64,000 nt of DNA from Desemzia incerta (GCF_900115825.1 NZ_FOXW01000001.1:372001-436000); one strand, 5' to 3'. Shown: positions 1 through 9,645, numbered from the stretch's first letter. A program made the numbers and translations. Notes: generated by a model not told the origin, from the letters alone.

Positions 1-1
1 G

Positions 2-139
2 TTTATTCGAGAAGCTTTTGAAAACAAAGGACTGCGTTACAGAATTATGGAAACCCACACTTTACCAGAAGATTTCCATGTCAATCCGAATTTTAAAGAG
101 GGCAATTACTTAAAAGTGTACATCGTTCAAAAAGGCTAA
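2..139 (+). CDS. C-terminal 45 codons of an unidentified protein (5' truncated)
   Basis: An open frame runs from the left edge to a TAA at 137-139 and reads out FIREAFENKG...KVYIVQKG. Only the tail is present. The last strand, LKVYIVQK, would fit the final beta strand of a Rossmann-type enzyme such as a class I methyltransferase, but no diagnostic motif is left, so no function is assigned. The next gene starts 21 bp downstream with no terminator between, so the two are probably cotranscribed. Confidence 0.6.
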   Translation, partial: FIREAFENKGLRYRIMETHTLPEDFHVNPNFKEGNYLKVYIVQKG

Positions 140-160
140 AAAAGAGAAAGAAGTTTTTAA

Positions 161-667
161 ATGGCTAAAAAAACAAAAGTACAAAAAACAAATGCAATCA
201 GATTACTAGAGAAAAACAACCTTTCTTTTGCTGTCCATACGTTCCCTTGGAGTGAAGATCACTTAGGAGCGAAAGAAGCGATGGAAAAATTGACGGTTCC
301 AAAAGAACACATCTTTAAAACATTGGTCACTACGGGGGATAAAACAGGTATCGTTATCGCAGTTATTCCTGGCGAAGGTGAGTTGGATTTGAAAGCTTTG
401 GCAAAGGTCAGCGGCAATAAGCACATAGAACTGTTGCCAATAACTGAGCTGTTTGCGGCTACAGGATATGTTCGTGGAGGTTGTTCTCCTATTGGAATGA
501 AAAAAGAGTATCCGACTTATTTTTCAAATACAGCTGAGAAGATGGACAGCATAATCGTTTCAGCGGGCAAAAGAGGCATGCAAGTGGAACTATCTCCCTT
601 GGACCTTAAACTGGTGACGCATGGTGAATTTGCAGAGATTGAGTCAAAGAAAAAAAGTCATGGGTAA
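161..667 (+). CDS. ybaK: YbaK/EbsC-family Cys-tRNA(Pro) deacylase
   Basis: A 168-residue single-domain protein of the YbaK/ProX editing family. Known members hydrolyse Cys-tRNA(Pro) made in error by prolyl-tRNA synthetase, acting in the cytoplasm. The family pattern is clear: an N-terminal AIRLLEKN helix, the HIFKTLV segment with the conserved Lys at about residue 53, GxLDLKAL near residue 75, and the GYVRGGCSPIG loop near residue 103. The length is normal. A purine-rich ribosome site (AAAGAGAAAGAAG) lies about 8 bp before the ATG. It follows the truncated first gene closely and is closed by a strong terminator. The family call is secure; the exact tRNA specificity is inferred. Confidence 0.93.
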   Translation: MAKKTKVQKTNAIRLLEKNNLSFAVHTFPWSEDHLGAKEAMEKLTVPKEHIFKTLVTTGDKTGIVIAVIPGEGELDLKALAKVSGNKHIELLPITELFAATGYVRGGCSPIGMKKEYPTYFSNTAEKMDSIIVSAGKRGMQVELSPLDLKLVTHGEFAEIESKKKSHG

Positions 668-669
668 AC

Positions 670-710
670 AAAAAGGCGTTGCTGGATCAAAGTCCAGCAA
701 CGCCTTTTTA
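670..710. terminator. Bidirectional rho-independent terminator
   Basis: A perfect 16-bp stem (671-686 with 693-708) and a 6-nt loop sit between convergent genes. There is a T-run after the right arm and an A-run before the left arm, so it can end ybaK from the left and the phosphoesterase gene from the right. Confidence 0.93.
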
Positions 711-755
711 GTCTTTTGATTAGAAAAGCAGCCGCTTTATTTGCTGAACTAATCT

Positions 756-1589
756 TTATTGGTTGGTTAAGGTAATGACGATGAAATGAGGTTTATTATT
801 GATACGTAAAGGAAAAAGACTGTTTCCGATCCCGCGGCTGACGACCAGTTTTTGGTCTGCATTTTGAGAGCTGGAATAGACACCAGAAGTATATTTCGGG
901 AAAAATCCTTGTCCTGGAGCAAATAAGCCGCCGATAAAAGGGAGTCGAATTTGACCCCCGTGAGCATGTCCGCTAAAGGTCACGTCAGGCTGAATATCAG
1001 GGTTGTCTGTGGTATAAGACGGGAAAAATTCTGGATGATGGGCCAATAAAAGAACCGGTAATTCTCTGATATCTTCTGAAAGAGGGATCATGGAAGTCTG
1101 GTTCCCGTCTTTTACTCCCATAATGGCAACTTTTTCTCCTGATAGGGTGGCGATGTGTATGTCGTTTTCCAATAGTACAGCCCCGTTTTCCGTCATAATA
1201 TCATTCCATTGGTCTAATTGGCGGCTGGAAGTTTCATGATTTCCAGAAACTGAATACGTAGGAGCTATTTGAGATAAACTCTGGATCAATTCGGCTAGAG
1301 GGACATCTTCAATAGAGGCCGTGCGATCGATTAAATCACCCGTAAGAAAAATAACATCTGGGTCTGCTTTTTGTGTTTCTTTAATAAGGTGATCAGGATC
1401 GATTCGATTTTTAGGGAAATGGATATCTGATAGATGGACGATTTTTAACTGATCTAGATTGTCTGGAAGGTCAGGCAACCGGATAGTTAATTCGTCTACA
1501 TCTAATGAGCGGTTTTCATTATATCCATGAACCAGCAGCATAATGAAAATCAGACATAAAAAGATAAAGCCCCATAGAAATTTTTTCAT
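756..1589 (-). CDS. Membrane-anchored calcineurin-like metallophosphoesterase (YkuE-like)
   Basis: A 277-residue protein with one N-terminal membrane segment (about residues 4-21) followed by a phosphoesterase domain facing outside. The metal-binding blocks appear in order: LSDIHF (about 53-58), GDLID, SGNHE and GHAHGGQ. These are the D-x-H, G-D, G-N-H-E and G-H-x-H motifs of the binuclear metallophosphatase fold. Bacillus YkuE is a wall-associated member; the substrate here is unknown. AGGAGGT lies about 10 bp before the ATG. It is the last gene of a leftward run with the deoxyribonucleotidase and flavoprotein genes. Family secure, role open. Confidence 0.9.
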   Translation of the reverse strand: MKKFLWGFIFLCLIFIMLLVHGYNENRSLDVDELTIRLPDLPDNLDQLKIVHLSDIHFPKNRIDPDHLIKETQKADPDVIFLTGDLIDRTASIEDVPLAELIQSLSQIAPTYSVSGNHETSSRQLDQWNDIMTENGAVLLENDIHIATLSGEKVAIMGVKDGNQTSMIPLSEDIRELPVLLLAHHPEFFPSYTTDNPDIQPDVTFSGHAHGGQIRLPFIGGLFAPGQGFFPKYTSGVYSSSQNADQKLVVSRGIGNSLFPLRINNKPHFIVITLTNQ

Positions 1590-1655
1590 TTTTTAAAACC
1601 TCCTGCCTGATTGAATGAGGATGAAAAGGTTAGTTGAGAAAAAGAATCCTAATCA

Positions 1656-2222
1656 TCAAGATTGAGATTCAGAACGGTCTTCAAGTCTGTCAGCATCCAT
1701 GAAATAATTTCGTACGTCCATCCAATGATAGACTCGTTCATAGGCACACTGTTCTTGGTTCAACGAGTTGGTAAACAACAAGCCTGTACCTGTGAAACGA
1801 TTTAATTGACGAATAGAATCATCAATAAGGTAGTCAGCATGTATGACGCTTTTTTCACCGCAAAAAACAAACCGTTGAGGGTCTAAAAAGTCAAAATGCT
1901 CCAACAGCCATTCGTATTTTGCTTGGAATGTATTGGGTACGTCCATAGCAGCTGTTGCGATGTATAAATCATAGTGATCATTTAATTCCCGTAAAACACG
2001 CTGTGCATCTTTCATAACAGGAATGCGGCGAAAAAATTCATAGGTGTTGATTAGGGGATAGAGTTCTTTTATGACCGTTACGATATCAAAATCAGGGTTT
2101 TCGGCCATGTAGTCTTCTATAGAATCAAATTCGACTTGATATTCTTTTTTATACAACTCGATAAAACTAACTTCCATATCTGCAAGTACTTGATCCATAT
2201 CAATGGCAATACGTTTTCTCAT
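1656..2222 (-). CDS. 5'(3')-deoxyribonucleotidase (NT5C/HAD family)
   Basis: A 188-residue HAD-superfamily phosphatase. The N-terminus IAIDMDQVLADME carries the D-x-D catalytic pair (Asp8 and Asp10) in the form typical of the 5'(3')-deoxyribonucleotidase family. Downstream, IATAAM gives motif II, and the segment ending in ADYLIDDS gives the acidic motif. Such enzymes dephosphorylate dNMPs and help balance nucleotide pools. GAAAGGAAG precedes the ATG. It lies between the phosphoesterase and flavoprotein genes on the same strand. Family assignment is confident; substrate preference is inferred. Confidence 0.88.
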   Translation of the reverse strand: MRKRIAIDMDQVLADMEVSFIELYKKEYQVEFDSIEDYMAENPDFDIVTVIKELYPLINTYEFFRRIPVMKDAQRVLRELNDHYDLYIATAAMDVPNTFQAKYEWLLEHFDFLDPQRFVFCGEKSVIHADYLIDDSIRQLNRFTGTGLLFTNSLNQEQCAYERVYHWMDVRNYFMDADRLEDRSESQS

Positions 2223-2270
2223 AAAAAGTTCTTCCTTTCATAGTACTTGCTCCAACAATCTAGCTGCAGT

Positions 2271-3539
2271 TTACTGCTCAAGTGCCGCTAATGCAGCATG
2301 CTGACCCGCGATTCGTCCAGTAATAAAAGCACCAGTGATGTTATAGCCTCCAGTATAACCGTTGTAATCCAGAAATTCGCCACTGAAGTATAATCCTTTG
2401 GTTAATTTGCTTTCCATTGTTTTAGGATTTACTTCTTTAGTACTGACACCACCGCCTGTAACAAAAGCCTTCTCAATAGGAAGAGTGCCGTTTGCTTCTA
2501 AGCGGAAATCCTTCAAATACAAGCAAATATCCTCCAACTGTTGCGCGGTCAATTGCTTCATAGGAGTACTTTCATCGATGTTTAAACGGTTTAGACCAAA
2601 CAATAAATAGCGTTCAGGCACCAAACCTTTTAATGCATTTTTCACGGCTTTACCACCATCGTCTTTTTGCAATTTCTGCAACTGTTGTGTTAAGTCATGG
2701 GCTGTGAATTGAGGCAGAGCATCAATTGAGACCGAAACAGAGTCGGTCTTATCCCGTTTCATTGTTTGATGGACAAACATTGAACAGCGAAGAACAGCCG
2801 GACCGGATATCCCAAAGTGAGTGAAAATCATATCCATTTGGTGGGAAATGACTTTTTTACCTTTTTTGTTTAAGACGCTCAAGTTGATATCGCGTAAAGA
2901 AAGGCCTTGTAAGGTACGATCTTGGATAAACTTTTCGTCAGAAGTAATCGGAGATTCAGTTGGGTATAGTTCTTTGATCGTATGCCCAGCTTTTTTCGCC
3001 CATTTGTACCCATCACCTGTTGAACCGGTACGAGGCATGGCTTTTCCACCGACAGATAAAACGACACAAGGCGCAGTTAAGGTGCGTCCGTCTTTTAATT
3101 GAACACCTTTGACTTCGCCATTTTCATACAATACCGTTTCTACAGGAGCATCTGTATACACTTTTATCTCCAAACGGTCCATAATCGTGATCAATGTTTC
3201 TAAAATCGTTCTAGATTTATCGGTTGTAGGGAACATTCTTCCATGGTCTTCTTCTTTTAAAGCTACGCCATTTGAACGGAAGAAATCCATGATGTCGTAG
3301 TTGTCATATTGAGCAAATGCGCTATACAAAAAGCGTCCATTTCCTGGGATATGAGCAATGATTTCTTCTTTATCTCGGTTATTGGTCACGTTGCAGCGCC
3401 CATTTCCGGTAACCAACAATTTTCTTCCGAGGGTTTTGTTTTTTTCGACTAAAATGACATCAGCGCCATTCTCGGCAGCAGAAATAGCCGCCATCATACC
3501 GCTGGTTCCTCCGCCGACTACAATTACTTTAGCATCCAT
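2271..3539 (-). CDS. HI0933/YhiN (BaiN-type) NAD(P)/FAD-dependent oxidoreductase
   Basis: A 422-residue flavoprotein of the HI0933/YhiN family. The dinucleotide-binding motif GGGTSGMMAA is at residues 9-18, followed by GRKLLVTGNGRCNVTN, a signature of the family. The mid-domain carries LSVGGKAMPRTGSTGDG. The C-terminal FAD contact is YNGYTGGYNITGAFITG. The physiological substrate of most members is unknown; gut clostridial BaiN reduces bile acid intermediates, which need not apply here. AAGGAG sits about 10 bp before the ATG. It is the first gene of the leftward run. Confidence 0.9.
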   Translation of the reverse strand: MDAKVIVVGGGTSGMMAAISAAENGADVILVEKNKTLGRKLLVTGNGRCNVTNNRDKEEIIAHIPGNGRFLYSAFAQYDNYDIMDFFRSNGVALKEEDHGRMFPTTDKSRTILETLITIMDRLEIKVYTDAPVETVLYENGEVKGVQLKDGRTLTAPCVVLSVGGKAMPRTGSTGDGYKWAKKAGHTIKELYPTESPITSDEKFIQDRTLQGLSLRDINLSVLNKKGKKVISHQMDMIFTHFGISGPAVLRCSMFVHQTMKRDKTDSVSVSIDALPQFTAHDLTQQLQKLQKDDGGKAVKNALKGLVPERYLLFGLNRLNIDESTPMKQLTAQQLEDICLYLKDFRLEANGTLPIEKAFVTGGGVSTKEVNPKTMESKLTKGLYFSGEFLDYNGYTGGYNITGAFITGRIAGQHAALAALEQ

Positions 3540-3778
3540 TTATTTCGTTAACTCCTTAATTTCGTGGTTTATCAGTGTTTTTTAGTAGTATTACTTTACC
3601 ACATTTTACTCAATATAAACTAGCCTATTCAATAAACCAGTTGAATCTGTGAGAATAAAGGCAACAAATTAAAGAAAACATGAGAAAACAGTAGGAAAGA
3701 TTTTATTTTTGTGTTCTTATTGTTAATATGTAAGGTATTACTTTGATAAAGAAATTAAGATAGAGTAGGCGGATGAAA

Positions 3779-5167
3779 ATGAGTTATTTTAGAAAACTTC
3801 CTGTAACGATCGGGGAAGAAAGAAAGTCAGGGTTAGCAAAAGAGTTAAAAACAATGGATTTGATTTTATTAGGATTAGGAGCCATTGTAGGGACTGGTAT
3901 TTTTGTAATTACAGGAACAGCCAGCGCCACAACTGCAGGACCAGCATTGATCTTATCTTTTATTATTGCAGCTTTTTCTTGTGCATTGAGTGCGCTGTGT
4001 TTTGCTGAGTTTGCTTCAAGAATGCCAGTATCAGGAGGAGCTTATTCTTATGGATACGCGATCTTCGGGGAAGTGATTGGTTGGATCGTAGGCTGGTTGA
4101 TGTTGTGTCAGTATTTATTGGCCTGTGCGTCCGTAGCTTCAGGATGGTCTGGTTATTTGAACGGATTTTTAGATGGTCTTGGAATAGGATTGCCTCAAGC
4201 CTTTCGTGCGTCTTACGATTTGGCTAACCGGACATATGTGGACTTGATCGCTGTCGTTATCACATTATTGGTTTCCTATTTAGTCATGCAAGGAGCTAAA
4301 AAAGCTTTACGTTTAAACAGTGTTATGGTGTATGTGAAGTTTGGTCTGATTGCTTTATTCTTGATCGTAGGTGTTTTTTACGTAAAACCTGCTAATTGGA
4401 CGCCTTTTGCTCCATTTGGAATGAGCGGGATCATTGAAGGAGCAGCAATTGTATTTTTTGCTTTCCTTGGTTTTGATGCAGTGAGTACAGCTGCTGAAGA
4501 AACGAAAGATCCACAGAAAAGCATGCCCAGAGCAATCATTGGTTCTTTAGGTATTGCTACGGTGTTGTATATATTAGTAACATTGGTGCTGACAGGAGTA
4601 GTGCCAGTAGCACATTTGGACGTACGTGATCCGGTTTCGTTTGCAATGCGGTTTATTGGACAAGATTTTGTAGCAGGGATCATTTCAATCGGAGCCATCT
4701 TAACGTTATTAACGGTGTTGATCTCTATGATGTATGGATTAGGACGCTTGATTTTTGCGATCAGTAGAGATGGTCTGTTGCCTAAACCATTGAGTAAGAT
4801 AGATGAAAAAAGCCATACACCTAAAAATGCTACAATCGTAGCGGGCGTTGTGACTGCTATTTTATCTGGTGTCATTCCTTTAGGTAAATTAGCTGAGTTG
4901 ACAAACATTGTAACGCTAATGGTCTTTGTGATTATGGCAGCAGGTATCATCAAATTGAGAAAAGATCATGGAGAACCTAAAAAAGGTGAATTCCGTGTAC
5001 CATTGGTTCCTGTATTGCCGATATTATCTATATTGGTGTGTGTTTACTTGATGATCCAATTGTCAGGGATGATTTGGTTGTTATTTGTGATTTGGACAGT
5101 TCTTGGTTTAGGAATTTACATGGTCTATGGTTATTCTCATAGTAAAATGAATAATAAAAACCGCTAA
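3779..5167 (+). CDS. APC-superfamily amino acid permease (YfnA/CAT type)
   Basis: A membrane permease of about 462 residues with roughly 12 hydrophobic segments. The opening LLGLGAIVGTGIFVITG is the substrate-binding GAIIGTGIF loop of APC transporters, and FLGFDAVSTAAEE marks TM6 of the cationic amino acid transporter subgroup. It probably takes up amino acids by proton or substrate exchange; the substrate cannot be read from sequence. I prefer the ATG at 3779: the Shine-Dalgarno-like AGTAGGCGG ends right against the upstream ATG at 3773, leaving no spacing, but suits the second ATG. It is monocistronic and divergent from the flavoprotein gene. Confidence 0.9.
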   Translation: MSYFRKLPVTIGEERKSGLAKELKTMDLILLGLGAIVGTGIFVITGTASATTAGPALILSFIIAAFSCALSALCFAEFASRMPVSGGAYSYGYAIFGEVIGWIVGWLMLCQYLLACASVASGWSGYLNGFLDGLGIGLPQAFRASYDLANRTYVDLIAVVITLLVSYLVMQGAKKALRLNSVMVYVKFGLIALFLIVGVFYVKPANWTPFAPFGMSGIIEGAAIVFFAFLGFDAVSTAAEETKDPQKSMPRAIIGSLGIATVLYILVTLVLTGVVPVAHLDVRDPVSFAMRFIGQDFVAGIISIGAILTLLTVLISMMYGLGRLIFAISRDGLLPKPLSKIDEKSHTPKNATIVAGVVTAILSGVIPLGKLAELTNIVTLMVFVIMAAGIIKLRKDHGEPKKGEFRVPLVPVLPILSILVCVYLMIQLSGMIWLLFVIWTVLGLGIYMVYGYSHSKMNNKNR

Positions 5168-5278
5168 AAGATTCCTTTCAAATGATAAGCGAACATAGTT
5201 CTTAAATGATTGATTTTTTGATACACTAATAAGCATGCAACAAACACAAAAAATTATGATGTAGAGAGAGTGGAGAAA

Positions 5279-5980
5279 ATGGCATTTGTTAAAATAAAAG
5301 ATGAATACAAACGCTATAAAATGGGGGAAACGATCGTCGCTGCGAACGATGGAGTTTCATTTGAAATTGAAGAAGGTGATTTCGCTGTCATTGTAGGTCC
5401 AAGTGGTGCGGGGAAGACAACCGTTTTGAATATTTTAGGCGGAATGGATACGGCTGATGAAGGTTTAGTGGAAATTGATGGTATCGATATTTCTGATTTC
5501 GACAGTAAACAATTGATTCGTTACCGTAGAGAATCAATTGGCTTTGTGTTTCAGTCGTATAACTTAGTGCCCAACTTAACGGCAAAAGAAAATGTCGAGT
5601 TAGCTTCAGAAATCTCAGTCAATGCTTTAGATCCGGAGAAAGTTCTCCAAGAAGTAGGGCTAGGGCACAGAATGAACAATTTCCCTGCTCAATTGTCTGG
5701 TGGAGAACAACAACGGGTAGCAATCGCAAGGGCATTAGCGAAACAACCGAAATTGCTGCTTTGTGATGAGCCGACTGGTGCATTAGATTATGAGACGGGA
5801 AAACAAGTATTGAAGTTATTGAAAGACACTTGTGAAAACTACGGAACAACAGTCATAGTGATTACTCACAATCAAGCCATCACCCCGATTGCTGACCGTA
5901 CGATTGAAATCAATAATGCAAAAGTACGAAAAGTCACCCTTAACCCTAACCCTAAATCTGTATCAGAAATAGAATGGTAG
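5279..5980 (+). CDS. ABC transporter ATPase, MacB/LolD type
   Basis: A nucleotide-binding subunit of about 233 residues. It has Walker [11 protein letters not shown]-loop [12 protein letters not shown], signature LSGGEQQR, Walker [13 protein letters not shown] and switch His ITHN. The DEPTGALD box and compact size place it with the LolD/MacB/FtsE-like ATPases that pair with FtsX-fold permeases. Such a permease starts 10 bp downstream. A GTG at 5270 would add three residues, but the AGAGAG at 5264-5269 suits the ATG at 5279. It probably powers mechanotransmission or export rather than import; the cargo is unknown. Confidence 0.92.
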   Translation: MAFVKIKDEYKRYKMGETIVAANDGVSFEIEEGDFAVIVGPSGAGKTTVLNILGGMDTADEGLVEIDGIDISDFDSKQLIRYRRESIGFVFQSYNLVPNLTAKENVELASEISVNALDPEKVLQEVGLGHRMNNFPAQLSGGEQQRVAIARALAKQPKLLLCDEPTGALDYETGKQVLKLLKDTCENYGTTVIVITHNQAITPIADRTIEINNAKVRKVTLNPNPKSVSEIEW

Positions 5981-5990
5981 AGGTGAGACT

Positions 5991-8900
5991 TTGAAGAAGA
6001 AAGCATTGTGGAAAGATATATTTCGAGAAATTTCTAAATCAAAGATGAGATTTCTATCCATCTTTTTGATTATTTTACTTGGTGTAGCATTTTATTCTGG
6101 AATCAAAGCCACTAGTCCTGACATGATCGATACAGCAGATACTTACTATAGAAAACAAGACTTAATGGACGTAAAAGTTTTGTCGACGTACGGTTTAACA
6201 GAAGAGGATATTCAGTTGTTGGAACAAATGGAAGGAAACTCTGTTGAAGCTGCTTATACACAAGATGTCATTTTAGAAGAAACAGATTTGACCACAAAAG
6301 TAGTCAGTTTGCCAAATGATCAAAAAAATGACTTGAACAAACCGTTGATCGTTGAAGGAAGACTGCCTGAAAAATCGGGTGAGATTGCTTTAGACGCGAG
6401 AAGCGCGTACGCAGAAGAATACGCGATTGGAGAAACGGTTACTTTCAAGACAGATGATAATGCTGTTGATTTAGAAGACTCCTTTACGGGATTGTTATAC
6501 GAAGTCGTGGGATTTGTGAATTCGCCTCAGTTTATTGAAAATAATGCCAGAGGAAATACGTCTATCGGGGCTGGGACATTAGATGGCTTTGCGTTTATAC
6601 CAGAAAAAGATTTCACGTTAGACGTGTATACGGAAGCCTATTTGACTTTTGCGAACGTCAAAGATTCTCAATCGTATTCAAGTGAATACGAATCTCAAAT
6701 TGAGGACAATCAAACAGCAGTAGAAGAACTGTTAAAAGATCGTCCCGAAGAGCGCAGAGATGAGATTACCCAGCGGATTCAAGATGAAATTGATAAAGGG
6801 CAAGCTGAAATCGATGATGGGTTAAAAGAAATAGAAGAAGGAAAACAAGCTTTAGAGGATGCAGAAGCAGAATTGGCAAATGCTCGAGCTGAATTAGATG
6901 AAGGTTGGCAAGAGTATGAGAATGGTATAGAAACGTTTGAAACAGAAATTGCCGATGGACAAGCTACGATTGATCAGAAAAGACAAGAACTTGAAAATGC
7001 ACGTATAGAGATTATCGATGGAAAAGCAGAACTTGAGGTTGCCCAAGAGGAATTAGATGAATCTAGAGCTATGTTGGAACAAGAAAGAGCAAATGCTGAA
7101 ACACAAGTAGCCAACAGTACAGCAGCTATCCAAAATGCTCAAGAAACCATTGTTGTTCCGATAAATTCAATTCCTGCACAGCAGCAAAATACTTTACTTA
7201 GTGGAGCACAAGCTATCAGTCCTGAAATGACTGGCTTAATAAGAGGATACTTTGATGGAACTGTTCCTGCCCAGACTGTATTAGATGCTGTCAATGAAGT
7301 AGAAGCAGCTTCTGCTGAAGATGAATCCTCAGAAAATCGTGAGAGTTTGGCAGAATGGATCACACTCGCACGTTCTGTTGTTCAAATACCAGGTATGAGT
7401 GTGTCATTGAATACACAAGTCCAAGTGGTCGAACAACTGCGAACGATGGATGTGCAACTAGGCGATTTGATGAGTCAGTATTACGATGGAGCAGTACCGC
7501 CAAACAATACGATTGAAGCTTTAAGTTCAGCAGAATCCCGTGTAAATGCTATTGATCAACAATTGGATGCTTACGAAGCTGAGTTGAATGCCGGACAAAA
7601 TCAAATCAACCAGCAAAGAGCTGAACTAGAAGCAGCGGAAACAGAAATCGCTAATGGTCAAGCTGCTCTTGAAGAAGCACAAAATCAACTGTATCAAGAA
7701 ACAGAAAATAGGCAAGCAGAATTAGAGGAAGCTCGTTTAGAACTAGAACAAGGTGAAGAAGAATACGAAGACGGCCTGGAAGAGTTTGAAACTGAAAAAT
7801 CAGATGCAGAAACAGAAATTGCAGATGCAGAAACAGAAATCGCTAAGGGTCAAAGAGAATTGGATAAAGCAAAAGCTGAACTGGAAGATATCACTTTACC
7901 GGAATATTATGTTTTAGATCGAACAACTAATCCAGGATACGCTGAATTTAAAGACAATGCAGAACGTATTGCCTCTATTGCACAAGTATTTCCAGTGTTT
8001 TTCTTCTTGATAGCAGCACTGGTTTCCTTGACCACTTTAACGAGAATGGTAGATGAACAACGTACACAAATTGGGACTTTAAAAGCTTTAGGATACACAA
8101 ACTGGGATATTTCTAAGAAATTCTTAGTTTACGCTACACTGGCTAGTTTATCAGGAGCAATGATAGGGTTGATTATTGGGTTCCATTTGTTCCCGACGAT
8201 CATCATTAATGCCTATGGATCCCTATATAACCTTTCAGAGGTCCAAATCAGTTATTATCCGCAAGACATGGCGATTTCCTTGCTCATTGCTTTCTTGTGT
8301 ACTAGTGTAACGGCGTTCGTAGCTGTTCGAGTATCCTTACAAAGCAACGCAGCAGAATTGATGCGGCCAAAAGCACCAAAAGTTGGGAAACGGATCTTAT
8401 TGGAACGAGTTCCTTTCATTTGGGACAGATTTGCGTTTACCCAAAAGATTACTGCACGAAACCTTTTCCGCTACAAGCGAAGAATGTTTATGACGGTCGC
8501 CGGTATCGCAGGATGTACGGCTTTGCTGTTGACTGGGTTTGGTTTATCAGATTCCATTTCCGATGTGGGCGGTTTGCAGTACGGAAAAATCAATCAATAC
8601 GATGGAATCATCGCTTTAGACACAGATGCTGAAGAGATAGAAAAAGAAGAATACACTCAATTGATTGCCGAAACTCCAGAAATCACTTCGACATTGAATG
8701 TGTATCAAGAAATTTACCAAGCAGAAGAATCAGGTGTGAATCCACAAGATGTCACTCTGTTTGTTCCTGAATCTACTGATCAATTGGCGGATTTCGTACG
8801 ATTGAATGATCGCTCTTCTGGAGAAGAATATGAATTAAGCAATGATGGAGCCATTATCAGTGAAAAATTAGCAGATTTATTTGATCTTCAAGTGGGAGAT

Positions 8901-9575
8901 ACCCTTTTACTGGAAGATGCAGATAATGAACAAATAGAAGTGACCGTTGACCAGATCACAGAAAACTACTTGCAGCATTTTGTTTATCTGACTCCTGAAT
9001 ATTATGAAACAGTAGTAGGAGAACTACCGGAAGCTACTACACAGTTAGTGAACTTCAACGAATCTGCAAGTTGGGAGAATGATTTTGGTCAAGAATTGAC
9101 TCAATTGGATGCTGTTCTGGGAGTAACGTTTACGAGCGTTATTAGTAACTCTTTTAAAGACACATTAGAGAGTTTAGTGATCGTAACACTTGTATTAGTC
9201 GTTTCAGCAGCTTTACTAGCTTTTGTCGTGTTGTACAATTTGACCAACATAAATGTATCTGAAAGGATTAGGGAATTGTCGACTATTAAGGTGCTTGGTT
9301 TTTATGACAAAGAAGTCACAATGTATGTTTACCGGGAAAACTTCTTGTTGACCTTAATGGGAATCGTTGTAGGACTCGTTTTAGGATTGATTTTACATGG
9401 GTTTGTATTGAATACAGCAGAATTGGACATTATGATGTTCAGCCCAGTGATTGCAGTCTCCAGTTACATTTATTCCGCATTGTTGACCATACTCTTCTCC
9501 ACACTCGTTATGGTGTTTATGCATGTCAAATTGAAAAACGTCGACATGTTGGAAGCTTTAAAAACAATCGAATAA
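5991..9575 (+). CDS. Giant FtsX-fold ABC permease with extracellular coiled-coil stalk and duplicated tip
   Basis: A 1194-residue permease translated from a TTG with AGAGGTGAG just upstream. TM1 is at about residues 17-40. An outer domain follows, then a long heptad-rich helix (about 225-385), a globular stretch (about 385-525) and a second heptad-rich helix (about 525-645). The first FtsX module (three TMs, about 655-800) comes next, then a second outer domain and a C-terminal FtsX module (about 1060-1190). The two helices probably form an antiparallel stalk. The globular tip contains an internal repeat: YFDGTVP at 420-426 and YYDGAVP at 497-503, with similar flanks, 77 residues apart. It partners the preceding ATPase. 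Giant permeases with coiled coils are known in Firmicutes; cargo unknown. Confidence 0.9.
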   Translation: MKKKALWKDIFREISKSKMRFLSIFLIILLGVAFYSGIKATSPDMIDTADTYYRKQDLMDVKVLSTYGLTEEDIQLLEQMEGNSVEAAYTQDVILEETDLTTKVVSLPNDQKNDLNKPLIVEGRLPEKSGEIALDARSAYAEEYAIGETVTFKTDDNAVDLEDSFTGLLYEVVGFVNSPQFIENNARGNTSIGAGTLDGFAFIPEKDFTLDVYTEAYLTFANVKDSQSYSSEYESQIEDNQTAVEELLKDRPEERRDEITQRIQDEIDKGQAEIDDGLKEIEEGKQALEDAEAELANARAELDEGWQEYENGIETFETEIADGQATIDQKRQELENARIEIIDGKAELEVAQEELDESRAMLEQERANAETQVANSTAAIQNAQETIVVPINSIPAQQQNTLLSGAQAISPEMTGLIRGYFDGTVPAQTVLDAVNEVEAASAEDESSENRESLAEWITLARSVVQIPGMSVSLNTQVQVVEQLRTMDVQLGDLMSQYYDGAVPPNNTIEALSSAESRVNAIDQQLDAYEAELNAGQNQINQQRAELEAAETEIANGQAALEEAQNQLYQETENRQAELEEARLELEQGEEEYEDGLEEFETEKSDAETEIADAETEIAKGQRELDKAKAELEDITLPEYYVLDRTTNPGYAEFKDNAERIASIAQVFPVFFFLIAALVSLTTLTRMVDEQRTQIGTLKALGYTNWDISKKFLVYATLASLSGAMIGLIIGFHLFPTIIINAYGSLYNLSEVQISYYPQDMAISLLIAFLCTSVTAFVAVRVSLQSNAAELMRPKAPKVGKRILLERVPFIWDRFAFTQKITARNLFRYKRRMFMTVAGIAGCTALLLTGFGLSDSISDVGGLQYGKINQYDGIIALDTDAEEIEKEEYTQLIAETPEITSTLNVYQEIYQAEESGVNPQDVTLFVPESTDQLADFVRLNDRSSGEEYELSNDGAIISEKLADLFDLQVGDTLLLEDADNEQIEVTVDQITENYLQHFVYLTPEYYETVVGELPEATTQLVNFNESASWENDFGQELTQLDAVLGVTFTSVISNSFKDTLESLVIVTLVLVVSAALLAFVVLYNLTNINVSERIRELSTIKVLGFYDKEVTMYVYRENFLLTLMGIVVGLVLGLILHGFVLNTAELDIMMFSPVIAVSSYIYSALLTILFSTLVMVFMHVKLKNVDMLEALKTIE

Positions 9576-9603
9576 AACAGACATTAATCAGCTTCTTGAG
9601 AAC

Positions 9604-9645
9604 TAAAAAAGTGTTGATCGTATTTTGCGATCAGCGCTTTTTTGA
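9604..9645 (+). terminator. Rho-independent terminator of the ABC exporter pair
   Basis: A 16-bp stem, A-rich at its foot with two G-U pairs (9605-9620 with 9627-9642), ends in a T-run 30 bp after the permease stop. Confidence 0.88.

Noticed and set aside
4378-4953. Minus-strand open frame of 191 codons opposite the permease gene
   Set aside because: A shadow of the hydrophobic permease gene, long only because of its codon use.
5991-9575. Two genes fused or a frameshift in the 1194-residue permease
   Set aside because: The frame is continuous, and the two FtsX modules with an outer coiled coil are a known layout for long single-chain permeases.
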